The notes under the pieces are model-generated. The model did no database searches. It was not told the DNA's origin and saw nothing but the letters and a program-made list of their open reading frames with translations. Shown here in pieces: positions 27,501 to 33,976 of a stretch of 64,000 nucleotides of DNA. Both the position numbers and the translations under genes were made by a program. Every line of letters begins with the position of its first letter. Positions within the stretch are counted from its first letter, which is position 1. Origin of the DNA: Glaciibacter superstes DSM 21135 (GTDB taxonomy: Bacteria > Actinomycetota > Actinomycetes > Actinomycetales > Microbacteriaceae); assembly GCF_000421145.1 (NCBI RefSeq), contig NZ_ATWH01000004.1, positions 295,626 through 359,625 on the forward strand. The letters are read 5' to 3'.

Positions 27501-28223
27501 GCGACCCTGCGCAACCTGGGTGACCTCGCCGGCGAGCGCCGTGGCGTCGGCGTTCAGCTCCGACACGCAGAGCACGTCGTAGCTGCCCCAGTACACGTAG
27601 TGGGTGCCGTCGCTGTCGGTGAACAACGCCTGATCGATATTTCCCGTCGGGCAGCCGGCGACCCCTGCTCCTGGAATGATGAGGCCGTGGTCGACCCACG
27701 GGCCGGTCGGCGCCTGCGCCGTGAGCATCGCCACCCCGCCGTTCGAGAGCGAGTATGTGAGGTGATATTCACCGTCGATGTAACGGATGTCCGGGGCCCA
27801 CGGGCGCGTGCCGGCGGCCCAGTAGCCTGGCCGTTCGGCATCCGTAGGGTAGACGTCGCCGATGTACTCCCAGCTGACGAGGTCGGTCGACCGCATCATC
27901 GGAAGGATGTGCTCGCCGGTCTCGCCTGCGCTGTTGAAGATGGGGTTCGTGGTGCCGTAGGCGTACCAGGCGCCGTCCTTGCCGCGAATCATCGCGGGGT
28001 CGGGGAACGTGTCGACGACGCCCGCACTCACCGGATTGGTGTACGTGCCGGACGCTGCCGGTGTTTCCTCTGCGGTTTCCACTGCGGCGGCGGCAGCGTG
28101 ATTCGCGTCGGCCGACGGCAGCAGGCCGCCTCCGATCATGGTGGCGGCGGCCAATACTGCTGCCGCCCGCAGTGTTGCCGACCTCGGTGCTGCCGACCTC
28201 AGCGTGAATGTTCCCCATCGCAT
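24594..28223 (-). CDS. Large secreted protein with two GH43-type propeller domains
   Basis: Secreted glycosidase candidate of 1209 residues. The start (ATG 28223) has GAGGGAGAA upstream and gives a long Arg-containing signal peptide ending near residue 45. Parts in order: GH43-like five-blade propeller (about 59-360) with FPDPAM near 73, WAPDIRY near 144 and TGHNTIQTD near 320; a jelly-roll/LamG-like segment (about 390-580); a DUF1349/xylosidase-C-terminal-like segment (about 606-815) beginning YSDEFD; then a second GH43-like propeller (about 855-1200) with VWAPEVHYVDGKWY near 965 and AGHNNMF near 1146. GH43 enzymes mostly cleave arabinose-, xylose- or galactose-containing glycans. No cell-wall anchor or membrane tail is seen. 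The promoter carries the same dyad as the ROK operon. Confidence 0.85.
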   Translation of the reverse strand: MRWGTFTLRSAAPRSATLRAAAVLAAATMIGGGLLPSADANHAAAAAVETAEETPAASGTYTNPVSAGVVDTFPDPAMIRGKDGAWYAYGTTNPIFNSAGETGEHILPMMRSTDLVSWEYIGDVYPTDAERPGYWAAGTRPWAPDIRYIDGEYHLTYSLSNGGVAMLTAQAPTGPWVDHGLIIPGAGVAGCPTGNIDQALFTDSDGTHYVYWGSYDVLCVSELNADATALAGEVTQVAQGRRMEGGIVMQRDGWYYLMYSDAGCCDGEFSGYTVKVGRADNPRGPFLDDDGVDLMAPSSKGGFVLTSNGNGFAGTGHNTIQTDLAGQDWLIYHAIPTADPDFPPVDGRTLSKRPLMIDRLDWIDGWPVVRAGAGPSNGEETAPVTTPLVGTDFTNTSLDDWKVKGDGEATIASDPDAGEHLRLAAEGTAKGNAKKSGSAAITSHDTVSGDLRVQADVRLSTTDAASATSGAVGLVVGQRGQNGATAWIDRAAGELRVEVVHGSKVAAQSSPLPASFDYGSWHVVTLEWRGSSVTAEVSADGLRDPLATVEVTAPKQAQTNGTIGIAATAASVDADNLSAAEIYTPVTERVADPAVGELLPEYSDEFDAAGAPEAGDDAWNWVRRPASRPNVSDGSLVWPTQGAELYQATNSAPVLLRDAPNGDYVVETKLIFDGTKGAQQAGLVLYEHDDRYLKLTHSVLPLNRKGEFLHQTEFGKEAERPTTTPPTAVANGPMFGAAPAETTWLRLYAQLDEENGEYDVRMASSTDGESWQWGGVWSIPALGNLRIGIVSMNAEGATAEFDYVHTYAMDGESSAFPASWPLPMPYGTADGRSEITPRPDNSMVLDLETRPQDAELGRVWMRDTYVNRFEVDGETLYVATGTTKPAELDKAAPWNDGIYVWTAPSLEGPWTLVDTTSIRPDETKGKVWSPEFVGENTDDRVVVADWQTYKNPDDPATRAGDVWAPEVHYVDGKWYIVACMGDHSKLTGSFMLVSDGGPEGPYRNIEGSVENPLGDPVRASNPQYYHIDGGLFDDGDETYLVLHNDLYSRMTADMEDLEAPHDLPRFEQAKFSPEPYLEGATVTKVGDKYYLMHAVWANKSGTALDPTWSYLPNSGVKDQYDAMVAVSDSFEGPYSARYTAAVGAGHNNMFIDEDGTPWMTFFRNPAHGYWASPGRSDEAAVAGVVRLEQAGPQGAMLYAERPSTDAASD

Positions 28224-28384
28224 CAGAAGTGTTCTCCCTCGTTGTCCACGTCTCCGCGTGTGCGCAGCGTTTTCGGGCGCGCGGGCATGCCTCTTTGCGC
28301 GACGTCTGAGAGCAGGCGACGATCGACTTCGACCGCCACCGGGCCTCTGCGTGTTCCCCGTCCGACCATCTAACGGAACGATCA

Positions 28385-28412
28385 TTTTTCCGTCAAGACT
28401 TCGGCAGAAAGG
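28385..28412. promoter_or_regulatory. Putative ROK operator and promoter of the GH43 gene
   Basis: The same module as at 24457-24484: TTTTTCCGTC (28385-28394), 8 bases, then GGCAGAAAGG (28403-28412), with identical arm spacing. On the minus strand TTGACG (28396-28391) and TTAGAT (28373-28368) form -35 and -10 at a 17-bp spacing, giving a leader of about 140 nt before the GH43 ATG. The rest of the 333-bp gap (28224-28556) holds this leader and, near menF, the near-repeat GCGCCCAGG at about 28450 and 28487. No gene is seen there. Confidence 0.7.
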
Positions 28413-28556
28413 TCGTTCAACAGCCGACGCCGACGCAGGTGCGCCCGGCGGCCCAGGGCCGCGCCCAGGTCCCCTTTTCAAGACGCGCCCAGGACCCCGC
28501 CTCAGTGCCTCGGCCCCATGACCGCACCCCGACATCGCCGCGGGTAGGCTCGATAC

Positions 28557-29816
28557 GTGACAGCGCAGGCATTGACCGTCGAGACCACGCCGATCAGCGA
28601 CATCCGGCAACTCATCCTCCTTCTCGACCAGCGGAAGCCGCTGCTCTGGATGCGACGTAACCAGGGCCTGGCCGGCATCGGCGTCGCCCTGCGGCTTGAA
28701 TTCTCCGGGCCGACCCGCATGACGGATGCCGCGGCAGCGTGGCGCGAGGTCGTCGCCGCAGCGACGGTGAACGATCCGCTCGCACGCAGCGGCACCGGCC
28801 TGATCGCGTTCGGAGCGTTCGCCTTCGACGAGTCGTCGTCAGAGACCAGCGTGCTGATCGTGCCGGAGGTGGTGGTCGGGCGGGAGAACGGCGAGTGTTG
28901 GGTCACCCGCACGCACCTGACAGAAGCCGGTCCGACCGGCACTGGCACCGGCACCCCGGCACCCGACATCCCCCTCGCCCTCCGGCCGCTCGGCGACGAG
29001 TATCGCATCTCGCTGCTGCCTGGTGCGCTGCCGCCAGACGGCTTCCGGCGAGCGGTCGGCGACGCCGTCGAGCACATCGCGAATCGTGATCTCAGCAAGG
29101 TGGTGTTGGCTCGCGACCTGGTCGGGCACCTGCCGGCCGAATCCGACCTGCGCCGCGCGATCACCGAGCTCGCTCTCGGCTACCCAGACTGCTGGACCTA
29201 CGCCGTCGACGGCCTGGTCGGCTCGAGCCCGGAGACGCTGATCCGCGCCGACCACGGCGAGGTGAACGCCCGAGTACTCGCCGGCACGATTTCACGGGGT
29301 GCGGATGCCGCGGCAGACCACGAGGCAGCGCTCACGCTGGCGACCTCGGCCAAAGACGGCGACGAGCACGAGTTCGCCGTGCAGAGCGTGCTTAACTCTC
29401 TTCGGCCGCACACCTCGCACATCACCGTGAGTGAAGTTCCCTTCACCGTGAAGCTGCCGAACCTCTGGCACCTCGCGACCGACCTCGAGGGCACCCTCAG
29501 CGACGGGTCGAACTCCCTCGACCTGATCGCGGCGTTGCACCCGACAGCCGCGGTCGCCGGTACACCGACCGATGACGCTCTCGCGCTGATTCGCGAGCTC
29601 GAGCCGTTCGACAGGGGCCGCTATGCGGGTCCGGTCGGTTGGATCGGCGCCGACGGTGACGGTGAGTGGGCGATCGCGCTGCGATGCGCGCAGGTGGATG
29701 CCGACGGCGGCATCACGGCATACGCAGGCTGCGGTATCGTGCTCGACTCAGAGCCGGAGCGGGAGCTGGCGGAGACAAAGATGAAGTTCCGCCCGGTCGT
29801 GGAGGCCTTCGGCTGA
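28557..29816 (+). CDS. menF: Isochorismate synthase
   Basis: Converts chorismate to isochorismate, the committing step of menaquinone synthesis; 419 residues. The chorismate-binding-enzyme core is clear: LSKVVLARDLV near residue 180, SSPETLIRADHGEV near 222, LAGTISRG near 240, then PTAAVAGTP near 322, EPFDRGRYAGPVGW and a C-terminal YAGCGIVLDSEPERELAETKMKF-like end (shown in part). The start is GTG 28557. It is divergent from the GH43 gene. In many relatives menF sits next to menG; here 11 kb of accessory DNA lies between them. Confidence 0.93.
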   Translation: MTAQALTVETTPISDIRQLILLLDQRKPLLWMRRNQGLAGIGVALRLEFSGPTRMTDAAAAWREVVAAATVNDPLARSGTGLIAFGAFAFDESSSETSVLIVPEVVVGRENGECWVTRTHLTEAGPTGTGTGTPAPDIPLALRPLGDEYRISLLPGALPPDGFRRAVGDAVEHIANRDLSKVVLARDLVGHLPAESDLRRAITELALGYPDCWTYAVDGLVGSSPETLIRADHGEVNARVLAGTISRGADAAADHEAALTLATSAKDGDEHEFAVQSVLNSLRPHTSHITVSEVPFTVKLPNLWHLATDLEGTLSDGSNSLDLIAALHPTAAVAGTPTDDALALIRELEPFDRGRYAGPVGWIGADGDGEWAIALRCAQVDADGGITAYAGCGIVLDSEPERELAETKMKFRPVVEAFG

Positions 29817-29916
29817 CGGATCCCACGCGTCGAGTGGCCCGAAGAGCACTTTCGCTGAGCTTGGGAAGGATCGAGCTCGGGAAGGACCGAAACGGGCGAC
29901 TCGGCAGGGGAACCGG

Positions 29917-31095
29917 TCAGCGACCGCGCTCTGCCTCGGCAACGGCAGGTTCGGGATTCGGGCTGTTCGCGAGCAGATTCTGGATGGGCTTCAACGCGAA
30001 CGTGACGCTCACCATCCTTATGGCGAGGTCGCGGAGCACGGCGAGAATGCGACTGCGGCGGAATATGGCACCGGCCAGTGCACGCGAGTTACTCTGCGCT
30101 GATTCGACGCGGGGTCGTTGCGCCTGCTCGTAAGCGGCGAGAACCGCGGGGATGGCAGCGGGAGCGGCGCCCCGCAGCATCCGTGTGAGCACCCAGGCCG
30201 ACTCCATTGCCATGCCGGCGCCGATTCCGGCCGTCGGCAGGAAGCCGGCCGCGGCATCTCCGAGCAGCGCGGTGCGCAAAAAGGCCCACCGGGGAGAGCG
30301 GCAGTCGGTCAGGGGCCAGTAGTACGGGTCGGGGTCGTCGGCCACAGCGCGAAGTGCGCTCTCGATTCGCGGTGAGGACTCCTTCAACGAACGGCGCACG
30401 CGGTCGATGAACGGTGCGGCACCGCCTCGTGTATCGGCGCTCGGGCCGCCGAGGAAGACCCCGATACTGCCCTTGACGGGGTAGGTGCCGAGGAAGAATC
30501 CCGCACCCCAGAGTTCTTCGCCGAGATCGGACTCCGCGTCTTCGGGCGCCCAGACGACCCAGCCGCCCCACTCGGTGTCGACGATTTCCACTGGTCGAGC
30601 CCCGAGGACCACTGCGCGGGTGGCCGAATGGATGCCGTCGGCCACGACGACCAGGTCGAACTCGAGCTCATGGGTCTGGTCACCCACAGCGAGGGTGGCG
30701 ACGACACCGCTGGCGGTGTCCATGAGCGTGGTCACCGCCGAATCGAACGTGACGGCGCAGTCATCCGTCGTCAACACCTCGATGAGTTCGCCGCGGCCGA
30801 TGCCCCGGTAGTCGCCGTATTGGTCGAAGATGCTCGACATGGAGTCTTCGCGGCGCATGTGCCCGGTGTGCGAGTGCGCCGCATACCGGCTGAGCGGAAC
30901 GCTGTTCTCGCGGTACTGCTCTCGAACGCCGAGTTCCTCAAGCGCCTGGTCGACCATCGGCATGAGCGCGAGCATGTAGCCGGGGTGGCTGTCGTCTGCG
31001 GCCCGCTCGATGAGCACCGGGTGACGGCCGTCACGACGAAGCAGTTGGGCGGCCGTCACCCCGGCGATGCCTGCGCCGACGATGAGTACGCGCAG
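29917..31095 (-). CDS. FAD-dependent monooxygenase (PHBH-fold), 5' end damaged
   Basis: Flavin monooxygenase-type protein of up to 393 residues. The FAD motif VLIVGAGIAG, the DG motif VVADGIHSATR and the GD motif LLGDAAAGFLPTAGIGAGMA are present. However, the frame is closed by a TGA at 31113-31111 and contains no ATG, GTG or TTG ahead of the FAD motif; the first usual start, GTG 31059, would remove that motif, and only a CTG at 31095 keeps it. The adjacent divergent TetR gene is cut at the same point. The simplest reading is one deletion that removed the shared promoter and both 5' ends, so this is probably a pseudogene or is poorly translated. The substrate is unknown. Confidence 0.7.
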   Translation of the reverse strand: MRVLIVGAGIAGVTAAQLLRRDGRHPVLIERAADDSHPGYMLALMPMVDQALEELGVREQYRENSVPLSRYAAHSHTGHMRREDSMSSIFDQYGDYRGIGRGELIEVLTTDDCAVTFDSAVTTLMDTASGVVATLAVGDQTHELEFDLVVVADGIHSATRAVVLGARPVEIVDTEWGGWVVWAPEDAESDLGEELWGAGFFLGTYPVKGSIGVFLGGPSADTRGGAAPFIDRVRRSLKESSPRIESALRAVADDPDPYYWPLTDCRSPRWAFLRTALLGDAAAGFLPTAGIGAGMAMESAWVLTRMLRGAAPAAIPAVLAAYEQAQRPRVESAQSNSRALAGAIFRRSRILAVLRDLAIRMVSVTFALKPIQNLLANSPNPEPAVAEAERGR

Positions 31096-31112
31096 GTCAT
31101 CTTCGGCTGCTC

Positions 31113-31616
31113 AGCAAGAGCTCGTTCTACCACGTGATCGCGTCGAAGCAGGAGTTGTTCGATCTGGTGCTGCGCGACCTCATCGGCGACCTGGTCGAAA
31201 CGCTGGTGATTCCCGATCCCGGTGAGTTCTCTGATGGGCGGTTCTGGCCGGCGACGGAGCGACTGTTCGACGAGATGATGCGTGCGACAGAGAGCGGCGA
31301 GTCGTTCGTGGCCCTCGGCCGCATGTTCTATCTCTCCGGTACGCCAGCTGAGGCCAATCGCGCGGTGGGCAAAGCGCTGAGCTCTGTACAGGACTGGGTA
31401 CGCGATGTGCTGGTGGTCGGCAGAGAGTCGGGTGCGGTGCGAGACGACCTTCCGGTCTCGCTGCAGAGCCGCCTGGTCTTCGCCGTGCTGCGCGCCATGG
31501 ATGAGTGGACCCTGACCATCGACCGGGCGCGTTCCGCTGACAACATTCCCCACCTCGTTGGTGCGCAACTCGCAACCGTCAGGCGCATGCTGGAGCCGAG
31601 CCCGGGCATCCGTTGA
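31113..31616 (+). pseudogene. TetR family regulator, N-terminal DNA-binding domain deleted
   Basis: The frame begins abruptly with SKSSFYHVIASKQELFDLVL, which is the recognition-helix end of a TetR helix-turn-helix, and continues through a full ligand-binding domain of about 150 residues to the stop at 31616. The first roughly 40 residues are missing and no start codon precedes the motif; a GTG at 31134 could start a fragment lacking the DNA-binding domain. It likely once controlled the divergent monooxygenase gene, which is damaged at the same junction (about 31096-31113). Confidence 0.8.
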
Positions 31617-31697
31617 CCGCTATGCGCGTCGGTCTGCCCACAAATTCACGACGAGGTGCCTCGCGGGCAATTCGACGGTCAGATTCGCATGGACGGT

Positions 31698-32642
31698 TCA
31701 GGAGGCAGCCAACCGCGCCTTCTCCACCTCGACGTCGAAGTCGGCGGGCGGCCACTGCAGGTCCATGCGCCGCAGCGCATCGATCAACAGGTGCTGTACC
31801 GCAAGACGGGCGTACCACTTGTGGTCAGCAGGTACGACGTACCACGGTGCGTCGTCCGTCGCAGTGCGGTCGATGGCGATCTGATACGCCGCCTGGTAAT
31901 CGGGCCACAGCATCCGTTCGTCGACGTCACTTGGGTTGTACTTCCAGTACTTGTCGGGGCGATCCAGGCGTTCGGCCAGGCGTTCTTTCTGTTCGTCCGG
32001 GCTGATCTGCAACATCACCTTGATGATCGTGGTGTCGTCGTCGGCGAGCCCCTGTTCGAACTTCGTGATGGCGCCATAGCGCTTCTCGATCTCCTCGGCC
32101 GGGGCGAGCGAACGCACCCGGGCGATGAGTACGTCTTCATAGTGCGAGCGGTCGAAGACGCCGATGTAGCCGGCCTTCGGAACACGACGACGGATGCGCC
32201 AGAGAAAGTTGTGACTCAACTCTTCCTTCGTCGGAGCCTTGAAGGCGACGTGGTCGATGCCCTGTGGGTCGACGGCGCCGACCACGTGTCGCACGATTCC
32301 GCCCTTGCCGGCGGTGTCCATGGCCTGCAGCACCAGCAGAACCTTGCGGGCGTCACCGCTTCGACTGTTTGCGAAGAACCTCTCCTGGAGTTCGGAGAGG
32401 ATCGCAGCTCCTTCGGCGAGCGCGTCGACGGCCTCGGACTTGCCGCCTTCGAAGCCGGGCGTTGCGGAGGTATCGATGCTGGCGAGGCTGAACCCCTGAT
32501 GCACCCGAAGCGCGTCGATCGGGTCGTCGACCCAGAAGCTCTCGACGCCTTCCTGGATGGCGGCCTTCGTCTGCGCGTTGAGCTTCCTTTCCGGCTTGCC
32601 CGACTTCTTTGGCTTTCCCGACTTCTTCGTCTTCTTGCCCAC
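31698..32642 (-). CDS. ppk2: Polyphosphate kinase 2
   Basis: Uses inorganic polyphosphate to phosphorylate nucleoside diphosphates (class I PPK2), or the reverse; 314 residues. The GTG at 32642 is chosen because AAAGGAAGG precedes it and a Lys-rich tail follows directly. The Walker-like MDTAGKGG lies near residue 110, the second conserved motif DRSHYEDV near 165, with a lid-region KYWKYNPSDVDER further on. The frame stays open upstream through the DUF4126 gene, but that part is non-coding in this frame. It is the last gene of a probable operon with the DUF4126 and endonuclease/phosphatase-fold genes. Confidence 0.92.
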   Translation of the reverse strand: MGKKTKKSGKPKKSGKPERKLNAQTKAAIQEGVESFWVDDPIDALRVHQGFSLASIDTSATPGFEGGKSEAVDALAEGAAILSELQERFFANSRSGDARKVLLVLQAMDTAGKGGIVRHVVGAVDPQGIDHVAFKAPTKEELSHNFLWRIRRRVPKAGYIGVFDRSHYEDVLIARVRSLAPAEEIEKRYGAITKFEQGLADDDTTIIKVMLQISPDEQKERLAERLDRPDKYWKYNPSDVDERMLWPDYQAAYQIAIDRTATDDAPWYVVPADHKWYARLAVQHLLIDALRRMDLQWPPADFDVEVEKARLAAS

Positions 32643-32662
32643 GATGCACCTTCCTTTGATGG

Positions 32663-33172
32663 CTATTCTGCCCGAATGCGACGCGGCCAGGATCCGGCGA
32701 CGGCCACGCCGATGTCGATGGCGTCTTCGGCCATGGCCCCTGGCAGACCCAGGCCCCGATCGGCGGTGGCTGCGCGCCAGCGCACACCCGCCATCGCGGA
32801 CAGTGCGGCACTGATTCCGGCTGCGGCGAGCGCACCCACTACCGCGAACGTTCCGATGCCGGTGCGTTCCCGACGCGCGAGTATGAGTGTGCCCAGAAAG
32901 GTGGCACCGACCCGCACCGCGAGGCCAGGGCCGGCGAGGCGGCCTGCGGTCAATGGCAGCTTGTCGCCGATGAGTTCGCCGCCCAAGGCCAGGGCAGAGG
33001 TGACGACAGCCACCCGGCTTGGCGGCTCGATCCCGGCGGCGGACCGACTGGCCAGCAGCCGGGTGAGCACAGGGCCGGCAACTGAAAGGGAGGCGCGTCC
33101 GCCGACGGCCGCTCCGAGGAGCGCGGAGCGGCAACGCAGTCGAACTGCCGGGGCGTTCCTCCTGCCGGACAT
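32663..33172 (-). CDS. DUF4126 family membrane protein
   Basis: Small Ala/Gly-rich protein of 169 residues with about three hydrophobic stretches. The block GGELIGDKLPLTAGRLAGPGLAVR resembles the DUF4126 signature (GELxxDKLP) (shown here as short parts: GGELIGDKLP and AGRLAGPGL). No biochemical function is known. It lies 3 bp after the endonuclease/phosphatase-fold gene and 20 bp before ppk2, so it is likely co-expressed with both. Confidence 0.7.
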   Translation of the reverse strand: MSGRRNAPAVRLRCRSALLGAAVGGRASLSVAGPVLTRLLASRSAAGIEPPSRVAVVTSALALGGELIGDKLPLTAGRLAGPGLAVRVGATFLGTLILARRERTGIGTFAVVGALAAAGISAALSAMAGVRWRAATADRGLGLPGAMAEDAIDIGVAVAGSWPRRIRAE

Positions 33173-33175
33173 CGG

Positions 33176-33895
33176 TCAGGCAGTCAGCCGGGTCGGGCCC
33201 TGCTCGGCCTCCTCGGCGGAATAGTCAGCCGTGATGAGGATCGGCATGTGGTCTGACTTGCCTCTTGGCAACGTGGCGACGCCGTCGATGTCGAGCCCGG
33301 CCGAGGTCACAAAGTCGAAATGACCGCGGAAGACTTTGTACCTTGTATAAGTTCGGCGGTCACTCAGCGAGAGGTCATACCCGCGGTCGTTCACCTTCTC
33401 GGTGAGGTTCTTCGTGAAGAATGGGTAGTTGTAGTCGCCGGTCATGAGGGTGGGCAACCCCTCGCCGAGCGTGGCGAGCTCCGCGTGCGCGGCGTGTATC
33501 TGGTGACGGCGCAGCGAGTTGAGTGCGGTCAGCGGTGCAGCGTGGAAGGACGCGACCACAACCTGCCGGTCCGTTTCATGATCGACAAGCCGAACGCCGA
33601 CGAGCCGCTCGTGCGCCGGAGCGAGGACGATGTCATGCAGCGACTTCTTCAGCATGTATGCCTGGGTCTCCAGGGAGGCGAACCGTTCCTTGCGGTAGTA
33701 CACCGCGAGGCCAAGGCGATTGCGCGTCGTCGCGTCAGCCAAATGGAGATCACCCACTTCGGCCGGAAGCTCCGTCGTGTCGCACTCCTGCAGGCACAGT
33801 ACGTCGAGGTCGAAGCTCTCGGCAAGGTCGATGAGTTCACCACTGGCGTGGTTCTTACGCAGGTTATAGCTGATAATCCGGATCAGAACATTCAC
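33176..33895 (-). CDS. Endonuclease/exonuclease/phosphatase-fold protein
   Basis: Predicted Mg-dependent phosphoesterase of 239 residues. EEP-fold catalytic blocks: ISYNLRK near the start, LQECDT near 36 with the metal Glu, SFHAAPL near 118, TGDYNYPFF near 150 (Asp, Asn) and SDHMPIL near 215 with the catalytic His. The start is GTG 33895. There is no signal peptide. It is the first of three tightly spaced genes ending in ppk2. Substrates of this fold range from DNA to phosphoinositides, so the role is open. Confidence 0.85.
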   Translation of the reverse strand: MNVLIRIISYNLRKNHASGELIDLAESFDLDVLCLQECDTTELPAEVGDLHLADATTRNRLGLAVYYRKERFASLETQAYMLKKSLHDIVLAPAHERLVGVRLVDHETDRQVVVASFHAAPLTALNSLRRHQIHAAHAELATLGEGLPTLMTGDYNYPFFTKNLTEKVNDRGYDLSLSDRRTYTRYKVFRGHFDFVTSAGLDIDGVATLPRGKSDHMPILITADYSAEEAEQGPTRLTA

Positions 33896-33976
33896 TTCTT
33901 TCGAACAGCCCTCGGAACGCCATACTAACCCCGGTCGCGTGCGGCTCCAATCTGGGGGCCGCTGCTTCCGGCCGGT

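Noticed and set aside
31656..33224. 522-codon plus-strand open frame over ppk2 and the DUF4126 gene
   Set aside because: PPK2 catalytic motifs lie on the minus strand with a good ribosome-binding site; the plus frame has no recognisable domain.
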